Assembly: GCA_016840405.1 (NCBI GenBank)
Contig: JAEOSK010000003.1
Location: 1-64,000, forward strand
Direction of reading: 5' to 3'
DNA length: 64,000 nucleotides
Source: Candidatus Hermodarchaeum yapensis
GTDB taxonomy: Archaea > Asgardarchaeota > Hermodarchaeia > Hermodarchaeales > Hermodarchaeaceae
Position 1 is the stretch's first letter. Each line of letters starts with the position of its first letter. The notes below the pieces were generated by a model. It saw only the letters and a list, made by a program, of their open reading frames with translations, did not search any database and had not been told where the DNA came from. Made by a program: the position numbers and the translations under genes. Of the stretch, positions 37,001-46,507 are shown piece after piece.

Positions 37001-37675
37001 TTACTCTCGAGTCTGGGTTGTTGAAGAAACGAGTTGTTCGACGGTTATTCGTCGTTCTAACATTATGGCATGATGGTCCTGTAATGCTTGAAAGTTAACG
37101 ATGACTTGAAAAAGTGGTTGTTGGAGGACAATTGCAAGTTCTTCGAGTGATCGATTATCATCGATGGCTTCCAGAAGAGGTTGGAGTGTTTGAGGGAGAG
37201 AGCTTTGGGGAAAAGTGTGAACACGAACGGGAACATAGCGCTCTGAGATCGCTAGGGGTCGAAATAGTGTATCAATTATCGGTACAAAATCTCGGAAATG
37301 ACTGAGATCACCGAGCCAATTTTCTAACAGCTTTTCATGGCGCATTTCAAGCAGGGTTATTAAAGTACACATTCGTCGCCGGATCACGGGTAAATCATGG
37401 GTTGAAAATGCGGCTACATAGATATTTTTTCCGTATTCTAAGAGGATCTTGACATCCTCTCGGTCGATAATTCGTAAACGGCCATCTTCTCGTTCCAGGG
37501 ATTTCAACTGTTGCCCATCATCAGATATTCGTCCAACAAGATCTGATAGAAACATGCTCACCGCTGAGAGGAACCCGGTGACAAGGTCTGGTTCCATATT
37601 TTCAATTTGGAAGTCCTTTTGGAGCAGAGTACGTCCATCTCTGTAAACAACATAGAGACTATACAATGTTGCCAT
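37001..37675 (-). CDS. Longin-like protein
   Basis: 224 residues. It opens MATLYSLYVVYRDGRTLLQK and DLVTGFLSAVSMFLSDLVG, then KILLEYGKNIYVAAF, resembling the strand-helix order of longin/roadblock domains that sit on small GTPases in Asgard genomes and eukaryotes. The C-terminal third has a short winged-helix-like segment (SLEELAIVLQQPLFQVIVNFQ). It converges with the GldG-like gene five bases away. The longin reading is from pattern only. Confidence 0.45.
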   Translation of the reverse strand: MATLYSLYVVYRDGRTLLQKDFQIENMEPDLVTGFLSAVSMFLSDLVGRISDDGQQLKSLEREDGRLRIIDREDVKILLEYGKNIYVAAFSTHDLPVIRRRMCTLITLLEMRHEKLLENWLGDLSHFRDFVPIIDTLFRPLAISERYVPVRVHTFPQSSLPQTLQPLLEAIDDNRSLEELAIVLQQPLFQVIVNFQALQDHHAIMLERRITVEQLVSSTTQTRE

Positions 37676-37776
37676 TCAACTTCACACGAATTGTCTGTTC
37701 TGTGATTGTTTAACATGTCTAATGGTATCTTAAATAGGTACTGAGCTTTGTTCCAACTCGCTTCTCACGTTGAAAA

Positions 37777-40329
37777 TTACCAGGCACCTCGTCGGGCAAT
37801 CGCGCGTATTTCACTGATGATTTCAGTGGGTGTCGTCAGTTCATCGCCGAGATATGTGCGTCCTGATGTGATGAATGCCATATAGTAGCCTAGAAAGGGA
37901 ATTAGCTTGTCTTCTTTGAGACCAACTTCGATGATGCTAGATGTATCGAGTTCTTTCGCACGTTGGTGAAGCCAATCAGCAATTACTTTGTGGTGGCGTT
38001 TTTGTCGAATGGGAAAGAATTCGTGATGCAGATTAATAGTTACTAGTGGTATACGGTCTTTTGCCAGGAGATGGCATTGATGGAGGACATCAGCCACTGC
38101 TTCGGGAAGTCCAAGGTCAGGGGTATCTGATTTGCTTAGCTGAATATTTGGGAGGTAGTCACTAAAGACTACAATGAGGGGAAGGGTGCCTGAGTTTCGG
38201 CGACGTTCGCGCTTTATGGTCTCATGTGCTCGTTTGAGTCCTGCGGCTAGAGGTGTGTATCCGGATAGGCGCAGTGTCATGAGTTTTGCGACTAAACGTG
38301 TCCAGTTTGTGGTGGGAGCTTGGACTTCTGCTGCGCCCCAATCTTTTAGGGCAATAAGCCCGACGCGATCTCGAGTGCCTTCAAGGCAGTTTTTGAAGGC
38401 TATTAGAGAAAGCTGGAGTTTGTCGAAGTTTTTGAGCATGGACACGCTGAGATCAACGACAAAGATAATGGTGATTGGGGTTCTGCTAAGGAACCGTTTT
38501 TCGCGGACATCTTCCAGTTGAATTTTCACCCTAGGTGTTTGTTTTGTGGTAAGGTCAGTATGGATTGCTGCTGCAGATATTGTGGCGGGGAGATGGATGT
38601 TACGTGGAGATCCTTGAGGAAGACTTGAACCCTGTATGACACCACTCTCGGCAAGTCGTGTTGTTCCGGTTCCAGCTCTTCGACCCACTTGGCGGATCGA
38701 CCATTTGGGTGCGCGTTGTCGTCCGAAAAAGCGTGGTTCGAGTAATTCCTCTAGATGGAACAAGGGTGTGCCTTCATCTAATCGGATGAGCTTCGCTGAA
38801 TCCGTGGGACTCGACGGAGCGGATTGCTGTGAAGGAGTCGTTTTACTAGAAGATGAGGGTTTTGAACTCGTAGTTGCAGGTGCTGTAGAGTCGCCCTTAT
38901 GTTTTGTAGGACGGATTTTTGAACCGGGATCAGGGGGTCGATCAGCTTGAGCTAGCGACGGCATGACTAAACCAGCTTTGCGTCGATAGCGCATTACACG
39001 TTCAATTAGAAACAGTAGGCTAAATGCCAGAATACCACCAATGATGAAATTAATGGGAAAAATTAGAGTGCCTAAGAGGTAGCCAAATGCCGCCGTCATC
39101 ACCATAAAAGAACAGATAAGCGACGTGTATGCGCAGCGTCCAGGTGGCCCTCGGCTAGGCGGGGTTCCAAAAAAACGCTGTCCATCCTGATTACTATCTA
39201 GCGCGTGATGCTGTTTGAATTTGCTTGTAAGTTTCTTGTGTATATCTTTAGTAGCTGGATCTTTGTCTTTGGATTTGGGATCGGTCGTTTTTACTTTCTT
39301 TTTTGCCTCTTGAATGGTTGCGCTAATTTCTTCACGAGTTGGTGGTTCCAGGATGCCTCGTTGCCGTGTCCGGTGGCTTAGAGCAAGATTCGCGACAATT
39401 TCAACGTCCTCCGGAGTGACTTCTGCCCGTCCATCAAAAGCGGCGAATGCCATAGAAGTTTTGGCGATTACGATATCAGGACGAGCCCCATCCACTTGGA
39501 GGCGCGAGGTTAGGTTAGCTATAACTTCCATGACCTCAGCAGGAATTTGAACAACACCCATACGTTCTCGAGCAGCGACAATCTCCTCACGTAATTTGTT
39601 CTCTTCATCCATCCATTTTGCACTCATCGCTTTAGGATTGCGTTCGAAGGCGATATTTAATCGAATAATTTCGACTCTTTCGTCTATTGTGAAAGGGCGT
39701 TGAATTGCCACGTGAAGAGGAAAACGATCCAACAATTGAGGACGCAATTCGCCTTCTTCTGGGTTCATAGAACCGACAAAGATGAACCGAGCCGGATGGC
39801 TAATCGAAATTCCCTCTCGTTCAACTACATTGACACCCGTAGCCGCCGCATCTAAAAGCGAATCAACAATATGATCTGGGAGTAAATTGACTTCATCAAC
39901 ATAGAGAAGATTTTGATTAGCATCTGCCAAAATTCCCGGTTTGAGGGCTGCAACGCCTTCTCGGATGGCCCGTTCAACATCCAAACTACCAACCACCCGA
40001 TCCTCAGTGGCACTCAATGGGAGATTTACAACGCGCATTTTTTGCGTTACCGACGTGAGTTTTCGTTTCTTCTGAAGTTTTGCTGTACAAGCCTCACAAA
40101 CCCCACTTGGATCATCAGGGGCGCAACGAAATTTGCACCCTTTCACAACGGGAATGTCAGGAAGTAATGCTGCCAACGAACGTACGATGGTTGTTTTTCC
40201 GGTTCCCTTGGGACCAGTGATAAGAAGCCCACCTATGTGAGGATTAATGGCGTTGAGTAACAGAGCCAGTTTCAGCTCATCATGGTTGACAATTGCTGAA
40301 AAAGGAAGGACAGTGCGAGTGGCATCCAT
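37777..40329 (-). CDS. Magnesium-chelatase-like AAA+ (ChlI) fused to membrane hairpin and VWA (ChlD) domain
   Basis: About 850 residues. The AAA+ part has [15 protein letters not shown], a four-cysteine insert ([17 protein letters not shown]), [11 protein letters not shown] and [20 protein letters not shown], as in ChlI/BchI. Two helices follow near the middle (about residues 430-475), then a Ser/Thr/Pro linker, then a VWA domain with the metal site DLSVS. The membrane hairpin between the two is unusual. Without a ChlH/CobN partner in view, a chelatase role is unproven; a MoxR/VWA remodelling role is as likely. I use ATG 40329; an in-frame TTG at 40428 is further up. Confidence 0.75.
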   Translation of the reverse strand: MDATRTVLPFSAIVNHDELKLALLLNAINPHIGGLLITGPKGTGKTTIVRSLAALLPDIPVVKGCKFRCAPDDPSGVCEACTAKLQKKRKLTSVTQKMRVVNLPLSATEDRVVGSLDVERAIREGVAALKPGILADANQNLLYVDEVNLLPDHIVDSLLDAAATGVNVVEREGISISHPARFIFVGSMNPEEGELRPQLLDRFPLHVAIQRPFTIDERVEIIRLNIAFERNPKAMSAKWMDEENKLREEIVAARERMGVVQIPAEVMEVIANLTSRLQVDGARPDIVIAKTSMAFAAFDGRAEVTPEDVEIVANLALSHRTRQRGILEPPTREEISATIQEAKKKVKTTDPKSKDKDPATKDIHKKLTSKFKQHHALDSNQDGQRFFGTPPSRGPPGRCAYTSLICSFMVMTAAFGYLLGTLIFPINFIIGGILAFSLLFLIERVMRYRRKAGLVMPSLAQADRPPDPGSKIRPTKHKGDSTAPATTSSKPSSSSKTTPSQQSAPSSPTDSAKLIRLDEGTPLFHLEELLEPRFFGRQRAPKWSIRQVGRRAGTGTTRLAESGVIQGSSLPQGSPRNIHLPATISAAAIHTDLTTKQTPRVKIQLEDVREKRFLSRTPITIIFVVDLSVSMLKNFDKLQLSLIAFKNCLEGTRDRVGLIALKDWGAAEVQAPTTNWTRLVAKLMTLRLSGYTPLAAGLKRAHETIKRERRRNSGTLPLIVVFSDYLPNIQLSKSDTPDLGLPEAVADVLHQCHLLAKDRIPLVTINLHHEFFPIRQKRHHKVIADWLHQRAKELDTSSIIEVGLKEDKLIPFLGYYMAFITSGRTYLGDELTTPTEIISEIRAIARRGAW

Positions 40330-40434
40330 CTCTTCTGGTTCCAAGCTGTGAACCTCTACCACCCCTGTTCTTCTCCAGTTTAAAGAATTTTGGGAACAAG
40401 CACCACTCAAAGGAGTTTTTCCTACCAATTGAGG

Positions 40435-40448
40435 ATAATTTATACAGG
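40435..40448. promoter_or_regulatory. Shared AT-rich promoter element between divergent genes
   Basis: ATAATTTATACAGG reads as a TATA-type box on both strands and lies 38 bases before the DinB-like start and about 110 bases before the chelatase-like start. Confidence 0.4.
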
Positions 40449-40485
40449 TAAAAAATTAAAGCGATTAGAGTAAAAGGTGCGTTTC

Positions 40486-41004
40486 ATGACGACTCAGACA
40501 ACCAAGGATTTCCGCGATGGTCTCGCAACCGCATATCGGGCTGCTCGAAGCCATCTTCGATATCTTTTAACGGATTTAACACCTGAGCAGGCTGCAACAG
40601 AACCTGCCCCCGAGTCCCGAACCATTCTGTATTATTTGACTCATATTGCGAACTCTGAACTCTATTGGTTCGCGGCATCAGGACGGAAAGTTGCTGTCTA
40701 CGCCAAAGAGGTTCCACTTGACATTGCTATCGACCTTCTTGACGAAGTCAAAGATCGTGTGCTACACGAACTCAAAGAATGTTTGGATGAGGAGCTTGTT
40801 TTTCAACCGCCAACTGAAGGCGTTAAGCCTAGTCTTGGGTGGGTTGTGTCCCGAATTACTCTTCATGCGCTTTATCATAGTGGTGAAATCATTTACACGC
40901 GGTATGCGGTTGGAGGGTCGGATTTACCTAACGATGTAGTCGAAGAGTCGTGGAGTCGTATGATGGATGCAATGATGCATTTGATTTTTATGGCCCAACA
41001 ATAG
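40486..41004 (+). CDS. DinB-superfamily protein
   Basis: 172 residues in a four-helix bundle. The three metal-binding histidines of the DinB/YfiT fold are seen in YLTHIANSELYW (about residue 51) and LHALYHSGEI. Members act as metal-dependent thiol transferases or have unknown roles. ATG 40486 is chosen because AAAGGTG lies just before it; GTG 40477 is inside that site. Confidence 0.85.
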   Translation: MTTQTTKDFRDGLATAYRAARSHLRYLLTDLTPEQAATEPAPESRTILYYLTHIANSELYWFAASGRKVAVYAKEVPLDIAIDLLDEVKDRVLHELKECLDEELVFQPPTEGVKPSLGWVVSRITLHALYHSGEIIYTRYAVGGSDLPNDVVEESWSRMMDAMMHLIFMAQQ

Positions 41005-41048
41005 GAACAGAACGGCAGTTCAACTCATTCAAAAATTTGCTTTGAATA

Positions 41049-41585
41049 TTATATTGATTTTGTGAGATCTGTAAATGCATCTTTGAAAATGGTTAATGTT
41101 GTAGGATCATAAAGACAGAAGACTATTCGACGAAGCGAAGCATTGCTTTCTTTAAGATAGGTAATCGTTGTTGAGAGAATTATCTCTGCAGCCCGTTCCT
41201 TAGGAAAGCCAAAGATACCCGTACTGATTGCTGGAAATGCTATGCTTCGTAGTTGCTTACTGTCAGCCAAAGTCAGAGCACTACGTACCGCGCTGGCAAG
41301 CTTCTGATCTTCATCCCCTTCTCCCCAACGAGGCCCCACTGCGTGAATTACATACCTAGCCTTTAGGTTTCCCCCACTTGTTTTCACTGCAGTGCCGACA
41401 GGTGTTCCCCCGATGTCATCACATTCCCGTTGGATAGTTGGACCACCACGACGGCGAATTGCCCCAGCCACGCCTCCACCCAGTTGAAGCGATTCGTTCG
41501 CAGCATTCACGATGGCGTCAGTTGCTAAATCGGTGATATCACCTTGGACGAGTTCAACGATGACTTTATTGATAACTCGCCGCAT
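41049..41585 (-). CDS. Macro domain protein (ADP-ribose/O-acetyl-ADP-ribose hydrolase type)
   Basis: 178 residues, a single macro domain: VELVQGDITDLATDAIVNAANESLQLGGGVAGAI, GTAVKTSGGNLKARYVIHAVGP and FPAISTGIFGFP. Such enzymes bind ADP-ribose and remove it from proteins, or hydrolyse the O-acetyl-ADP-ribose made by sirtuins; a sirtuin gene lies at 22113. Full length. The 150 bases beyond its start show no gene. Confidence 0.93.
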   Translation of the reverse strand: MRRVINKVIVELVQGDITDLATDAIVNAANESLQLGGGVAGAIRRRGGPTIQRECDDIGGTPVGTAVKTSGGNLKARYVIHAVGPRWGEGDEDQKLASAVRSALTLADSKQLRSIAFPAISTGIFGFPKERAAEIILSTTITYLKESNASLRRIVFCLYDPTTLTIFKDAFTDLTKSI

Positions 41586-41739
41586 GCGCCTACATCCATT
41601 CGATCATCCACTATCCGCACAAAGCTTCGTTTTCAAGCTTAAAGGTTTCCCCTCCAAAAACCTTCATTACTGAAACACTGAATTCTTCTTGAAGCCCCTG
41701 TGCATTTTTCTTAATTTGAATGTCAAATATCTTGTAGAG

Positions 41740-42426
41740 TTATGGGAAAGAGAATACTGGACCCATGAGCCATCCTGTCAATCCGGCTACGATGATTAGA
41801 ATCCAAGAAAGAACAACGAGACATAGACTGAATAGCAAGACGCCCAAACGACCAGGCGCCTTGACCAGGTTCAAGTGATCATCCAGATATGTGGCTTTGA
41901 AGGAAGCACGGACATAGTAAATTGCAGCTACACCAAGGGGAATCCAAACTATATCAACAATAGTCCAAATTGTACCGGTTAGAATTGCGGTTAATCCTGC
42001 AAAAAACCCACCAATCATACCCCAAAGGTAAAAATCTGCTATGACGAAACCGGCAGTTTCCCATAAGGCACCAGTTACCATGGCGCTTATTTCCCCATAT
42101 CGGCTTGAGGCAAATCGTCGACCTAGATAACCTACAATGTAAGCTTCGACGCCGCGAACAGCTACGACGCCTGGAATGTAGACTGCAGGTAAACCAGCGT
42201 AGGTGATAAGGAAGCCCTTTCCAACAAGCTGACCGATAACCGTGACAATTAGACCAATTTCCGGACCATACAAAATCGCTGTAGCAAAAATAAGAACAGA
42301 AGAGGAATCGATGCTTCCCAATGGTGTGGGAATAACAATACTCGCATAGGATAATACGGCCATAAGGGCGCTGAGGATTCCGATTGTAGCAACATACATT
42401 GATCGCGGTGATGGTATTTCAGCCAT
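41740..42426 (-). CDS. ECF-transporter S-component-like membrane protein
   Basis: 228 residues with six or seven helices, including SALMAVLSYASIVIPTPLGS, SSVLIFATAILYGPEIG and GYLGRR, a layout typical of ECF substrate-binding (S) subunits. It is divergent from thiN, which hints at a thiamine-related vitamin, but substrate motifs are not clear. The energy-coupling T and A subunits are not in the window. No TPP riboswitch core is visible in its leader. Confidence 0.65.
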   Translation of the reverse strand: MAEIPSPRSMYVATIGILSALMAVLSYASIVIPTPLGSIDSSSVLIFATAILYGPEIGLIVTVIGQLVGKGFLITYAGLPAVYIPGVVAVRGVEAYIVGYLGRRFASSRYGEISAMVTGALWETAGFVIADFYLWGMIGGFFAGLTAILTGTIWTIVDIVWIPLGVAAIYYVRASFKATYLDDHLNLVKAPGRLGVLLFSLCLVVLSWILIIVAGLTGWLMGPVFSFP

Positions 42427-42520
42427 TGTGGTTCCCTCATATGGATTGATTGCGTTTGCTATACGTGATGTATATAAGCCTTGTGTAAAAAGTGTAGATT
42501 CAAAAGGGAGGATTAATCAA

Positions 42521-42535
42521 GAACCAAAACGGTTC
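42521..42535. promoter_or_regulatory. Inverted repeat upstream of thiN
   Basis: GAACC-AAAAC-GGTTC, a five-base inverted repeat, lies 20 bases before the thiN start, at a place suited to an operator. A box GTATATAAGCC lies further upstream near 42470. Archaeal thiamine genes are often controlled by ThiR repressors binding palindromes; this site is only a candidate. Confidence 0.3.
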
Positions 42536-42554
42536 AAGCCACGGAGGGACTGTG

Positions 42555-43100
42555 ATGTCAACTACTGCAGAAGAACTCAAAAAACAATTGGCTAGAAACA
42601 TAAATTCAATATTGAGAACGCCAGGATTTGCCAGACTTATTCCAGAGGTAGGGAGCAACTTTGTAGCGTGCCTTCCAAACGCCACTAAACTCTCCCAAGT
42701 TGCAGGTTTAACAGGAAGAATCATTATTGTCCGTGGACGCCCACAAGCTGTGGGTGAAGTGGATTATGGTTGGTCGCCTTTTATGGGTCGAGTGATTTTA
42801 AAAGCGCACAACTTGGATGAAGACATTCGTTCAGCGATATCATTACGATTTTCCTCAACAATTACTGAAGCAGGTCGAAAGGCGAAATTGCAGGTTGTAG
42901 GGTTTCGACTGCCTGAAAGGGCAACAATCCCTGATTGCATGACATTGGCTGGATTATCGCGATTAAAATTTGTACCCGAATTGCTGTTTGATTGGGGAGC
43001 ACATGGAATTGAACCACTTGTCGTTGTCTTTGGTTCGAACTCAAAAGAAGTAAGAGAACATGTTCAAGCGATTATTAATGAACTACCTGTGAATGAGTGA
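42555..43100 (+). CDS. thiN: Thiamine-phosphate synthase, ThiN family (single domain)
   Basis: 181 residues; a GTG codon just upstream is an alternative. LRTPGFARLIPEVGSNFVACLPNA is the ThiN core, followed by GRIIIVRGRPQAVGEVDYG, HMARVVL-like strand FMGRVILKAHN, and DWGAHGIEPLVVVFG at the end. In archaea ThiN is usually the C-terminal part of ThiDN and joins the pyrimidine and thiazole phosphates to make thiamine phosphate. Here it stands alone, with no HTH domain, so it is not the ThiR repressor form. It overlaps the next gene by 8 bases. Confidence 0.88.
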   Translation: MSTTAEELKKQLARNINSILRTPGFARLIPEVGSNFVACLPNATKLSQVAGLTGRIIIVRGRPQAVGEVDYGWSPFMGRVILKAHNLDEDIRSAISLRFSSTITEAGRKAKLQVVGFRLPERATIPDCMTLAGLSRLKFVPELLFDWGAHGIEPLVVVFGSNSKEVREHVQAIINELPVNE

Positions 43101-43860
43101 GGAAATCTTGTCATCTGTGCTTCCCAATGATGCAACGAAAAAACGCGCTGTGCGGTCAGCTTTTGGAGCTCTAGCCCCCGTTTATGATACATGGTATCAT
43201 ACTCCGTTAGGAAAATACGTCTGGACAGTTGAAGCTGCAGCAGTGCATGCAATGCTTCCTCCGAAAGTGAACGGTGTTGTTGTTGACATTGGTGTTGGTA
43301 CAGGAATGTCGTTGTCTCTCCTTCAACCATTTTCCTCGCAAATTGTAGGGGTGGATAACACTTGGCAGATGGTCAATATTGCGTATCAAAAGAACCAAGA
43401 AAATCAAGAGGTGCATTTGGTTATTGGGGATGGAGAGAACTTACCCTTCCGAAGAAACGTTGCTGATCTCATAATAGGAATGACTGTGCTTGAATTTGTG
43501 CCGAATCCTGACCGTTTCTTAAAAGAGGTGCAAACCTGTCTTCATCCAAAAAGATGGTTAGTATTAGGAGTATTAACATCCACAAACCTATGGGCATTGG
43601 AACGTAGAATCCGAAGTTTAGCCCAACAAAACGTCTTTAGCCATGCCCAATTTCCGAGCCCCTGGCAGTTAATCCGGAGACTCTATCAAAATGGATTTCA
43701 TCGTGTTCATTATCGAGGCGCCGTTTATGCACCAACATTTACACCTAAGAGGTGTTTAGCAACCTTTTCTCGGCTGGACGGTATATTGGGAAATCGATGG
43801 GTAAGTCGATCCTTAGGTGCATTTAGCGTTGTTCAAGCCCGTTCTGCTGAGACTAAGTAA
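43093..43860 (+). CDS. Class I SAM-dependent methyltransferase
   Basis: 255 residues. Motif I is VVDIGVGTGMSLSLL, followed by IVGVDNTWQMVNIAYQK and the motif IV region ADLIIGMTVLEFVPNPDRFL. It overlaps thiN by 8 bases, so translation is coupled and the two are in one operon, but a role in thiamine synthesis is not known. The end overlaps the convergent PurM-like gene by 8 bases. Confidence 0.85.
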   Translation: MSEEILSSVLPNDATKKRAVRSAFGALAPVYDTWYHTPLGKYVWTVEAAAVHAMLPPKVNGVVVDIGVGTGMSLSLLQPFSSQIVGVDNTWQMVNIAYQKNQENQEVHLVIGDGENLPFRRNVADLIIGMTVLEFVPNPDRFLKEVQTCLHPKRWLVLGVLTSTNLWALERRIRSLAQQNVFSHAQFPSPWQLIRRLYQNGFHRVHYRGAVYAPTFTPKRCLATFSRLDGILGNRWVSRSLGAFSVVQARSAETK

Positions 43861-44839
43861 TTTCTGAAGTAAAACGTTTGTATGGATCCTCTCCTGGTTC
43901 GAGCGGTTTGGACTTGTCGGGATATTCGATGATAATTCGTTTCTTTCTAGTAAAATGACCGATCACCGCTGCTTGTCGGTTGCAGGCTTTTGCTGCGTGA
44001 ATAATTTCGTCGGCAGATTCAATCGTGGAGATTATGAGAAAACTCCCGAAGGAAGAACAATGGAGGGGATTCCATTTCAGATATTCAAACAGTTGGATAC
44101 CAATCTCATCCCAAGGAACAGCATCGTATTGTATTGTAATTCCATAGCCTGTTGCCGTTTGCAGTTCCTTAAGCCCCGTGGTGAGTCCTCCCTCAGCTAA
44201 ATCATGTAAGAGGAGTAAATGGTCTCGAGGTAGACTATTCACAACGGGCACAATAGAGAAGGGTGAAAGGTCCATGGCGAGAGCTTCTAGTTGGGAGCGG
44301 GATAGAATTGCATCAACATGTGAAGGGGCAACATTGGCTAGAAACCATAAGGTTTCTCGTGTGACAGGACCAACTGCGATAATGACATCATCGGCTTTGA
44401 TTTCATTTGGTTGAAACGGCTCGCCCGTAATGACGCCAAAACAAGTTGTGCTGATTATTGGAACTTGCAATCCGTCGTATCCACCGGTATGCCCGCCAAC
44501 AACTTTGAGGTTGAGTTGGTTTGCTTCATTACCAAGTTGTTGTAAAGTATTGGTAAGCCAACTCTCTTCAGTTTCAGGTGGATAGTAAATTCCCAGATTT
44601 AGAAATTGAGGTGTTCCTCCCGACATAGCTACATCTGTAGCAGAATAGTGAACCGCAAAGAACCCGTAGAACTGGAGAGGAATACCAATTACTGGATCGG
44701 AGGCAACAACTAGATTGCCTTGAACCGTGGTAGTTGCATAATCCAGAGTAACTTTTCGAGGATCATCAATACGTGGAATGTGAGGAAACACGAGTCGTTC
44801 TAAATCAGGTAAATGCAGTTTGCCTTTAGGAAGGGTCAT
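43853..44839 (-). CDS. PurM/HypE-like ATP-binding protein (AIR synthase-related)
   Basis: 328 residues. The N-terminal half has VVASDPVIGIPLQFYGFFAVHYSATDVAMSGG, the metal- and ATP-binding signature of the PurM/SelD/ThiL/HypE fold, then VVGGHTGGYDG. The C-terminal domain starts with LLLLHDLAEGGLTTGLKEL, as in HypE and relatives. It differs from ThiL by lacking the usual TTD motif, yet lies next to thiN. Exact reaction unknown. Confidence 0.8.
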   Translation of the reverse strand: MTLPKGKLHLPDLERLVFPHIPRIDDPRKVTLDYATTTVQGNLVVASDPVIGIPLQFYGFFAVHYSATDVAMSGGTPQFLNLGIYYPPETEESWLTNTLQQLGNEANQLNLKVVGGHTGGYDGLQVPIISTTCFGVITGEPFQPNEIKADDVIIAVGPVTRETLWFLANVAPSHVDAILSRSQLEALAMDLSPFSIVPVVNSLPRDHLLLLHDLAEGGLTTGLKELQTATGYGITIQYDAVPWDEIGIQLFEYLKWNPLHCSSFGSFLIISTIESADEIIHAAKACNRQAAVIGHFTRKKRIIIEYPDKSKPLEPGEDPYKRFTSEIT

Positions 44840-44906
44840 GTTGATGGCAACTCCGTAGGTGATTGCAGCGTTTCAAGTTATAACGAATGTGGTAAAGCCG
44901 CAAACC

Positions 44907-45869
44907 TTACTCTAATGCATTCTGGGATTTTCTTCGTTGTTGGAGACGTGGTTCTATGGCAATGAGGGCAGTAGCGAGGAGTATTAGTGCTGCACCAATA
45001 GCCTGCAAAGAGGCCACGGGTTGACTGAGGAAAATGACTCCAAAAATTACAGAGCTTATTGGGTCTAACAGTAGGATGATTGAAGCTGCAGCTGCATCGA
45101 TCCCCTCAACTCCGACGTTTGTGAGTGTATATGGTATTGCAGTAGAAATTAGCGCGAAACCCACAAGGAGAAGCCAAGTGTGAGGGGGAAGAAAGAGTTG
45201 AAATCCACTTACACGAGGGTCGGTTATGAAGAGGCTGAGAATGAGCATGAGGGGGCCTGTCCAGAGCATTGCGAAAAAGAATCCCCAGAAGGTGGTTATA
45301 GTGGGGCGATAGCCTTCAAAACTTCCCCATTTTCGTCCTAGGATCATGTAACACGCTGCAAAGACCGCATTTGACAGAGCAAGAATTATTCCAGCAATGG
45401 GAACTGCAGCGATGTAGGGAGTGATTGGAAGGGAGACTACTATTGCACCAATAATTGATAACGGTACGGCGATGAGGCGGATTGGTGTGAGGGATTCTTG
45501 GAGAAAAACCCGCCCAAGAAGCAGTGTAATGGCAGGGTATAGATATGTCAAGGAAACTGCAATAACCACAGGTGTACCAATGGCAATCGCTGTTACGTAT
45601 ACAATGATTGACATGGCAATGGCGATTAATCCATAGATAACAAACTGAATCAGGTGTTCGCGACGAATCAGGATGTTCCGAAAGGCAAAAGTTATGCCTA
45701 GACCAATGAACAGAAAGAACACAGTAAAAAGAATCCGGAAGAATGCTTGTTGTAAGGACGGGACACCCAGGTCGGTTAGATAAAACGCGAATACGGGGAT
45801 GGTTCCGAAACAGACGGCGGCAATAACAAGGCTGAGATAGTTCTTGAATCGGGATTCTGTCATCAACAC
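44907..45869 (-). CDS. EamA-family (DMT) transporter
   Basis: 320 residues with ten helices in two EamA repeats; each repeat ends in the typical pattern (VSLTYLYPAITLLLGRVFLQESL and ILLLDPISSVIFGVIFLSQPV). These proteins export or import small metabolites. The substrate is unknown. The start has AAGGTGAG just upstream. Confidence 0.9.
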   Translation of the reverse strand: MLMTESRFKNYLSLVIAAVCFGTIPVFAFYLTDLGVPSLQQAFFRILFTVFFLFIGLGITFAFRNILIRREHLIQFVIYGLIAIAMSIIVYVTAIAIGTPVVIAVSLTYLYPAITLLLGRVFLQESLTPIRLIAVPLSIIGAIVVSLPITPYIAAVPIAGIILALSNAVFAACYMILGRKWGSFEGYRPTITTFWGFFFAMLWTGPLMLILSLFITDPRVSGFQLFLPPHTWLLLVGFALISTAIPYTLTNVGVEGIDAAAASIILLLDPISSVIFGVIFLSQPVASLQAIGAALILLATALIAIEPRLQQRRKSQNALE

Positions 45870-45903
45870 TCACCTTGTTTTGCCAAATGCTCTAAGGTGT
45901 ATC

Positions 45904-46488
45904 TCATGATATCTGTGGTTTAAGTAATGATATGGCTTTGCCTCCCTTTCGAAGGGCGGTAAGATTTTGTTTCTCGAAGCGCCGTAATTTTGAGTCAATT
46001 TTAATCGTTTTTTCCAAGAGGCGTTTATCTACTCGGTCATCAACAGCAGCAAGAGCTCCAAGCGAAGCAATACCAATATAACGGACATGCCCTAATTCCT
46101 CGGCGATTTGTCGAATTCCAATCTGGTAGATTTTTGTACCGTTATGATGGGCGAGACCGGCGAGTCCCATTTTCACTGTGGGTTCTTCAAGGATTTCTGA
46201 TTCGATTAATAGAAAATCGCTACTCAAATCTGGACTTAAAGAACAGCACTTTCGGAAAGCCGGGGTTGACAAGACGAGGAGGACACTAGGTTTGTCAAAG
46301 CCAAGTTCGTAAATCGGGTCCGTAGAAATTGTTAGATCTGCTGTGCATGCGCCTCCACGGGCAGCCGCACCATGTGATTCGGTCTGAAGAACATGGAAGC
46401 CTTTCTGTGTAAAGGTTAAGCCTAGAATACGGCTGGCAGTAACGACACCATAACCACCATATCCAGCAAAGCGAATTGTGAGATTCAT
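45904..46488 (-). CDS. korC: 2-oxoacid:ferredoxin oxidoreductase, gamma subunit
   Basis: About 194 residues from ATG 46488 (AGGTGTT upstream); the ATG at 46506 adds six residues. MNLTIRFAGYGGYGVVTASRILG and the SHGAAARGGACTADLTIS motif mark the gamma chain, which contacts CoA and completes the active site. It is the last gene of the korDABC operon. Confidence 0.93.
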   Translation of the reverse strand: MNLTIRFAGYGGYGVVTASRILGLTFTQKGFHVLQTESHGAAARGGACTADLTISTDPIYELGFDKPSVLLVLSTPAFRKCCSLSPDLSSDFLLIESEILEEPTVKMGLAGLAHHNGTKIYQIGIRQIAEELGHVRYIGIASLGALAAVDDRVDKRLLEKTIKIDSKLRRFEKQNLTALRKGGKAISLLKPQIS

Positions 46489-46507
46489 TCTTGTAACACC
46501 TTTCATG

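Noticed and set aside
42427-42554. TPP riboswitch before thiN or the ECF S-component
   Set aside because: The conserved CTGAGA and the later TPP-core sequence are absent on both strands.
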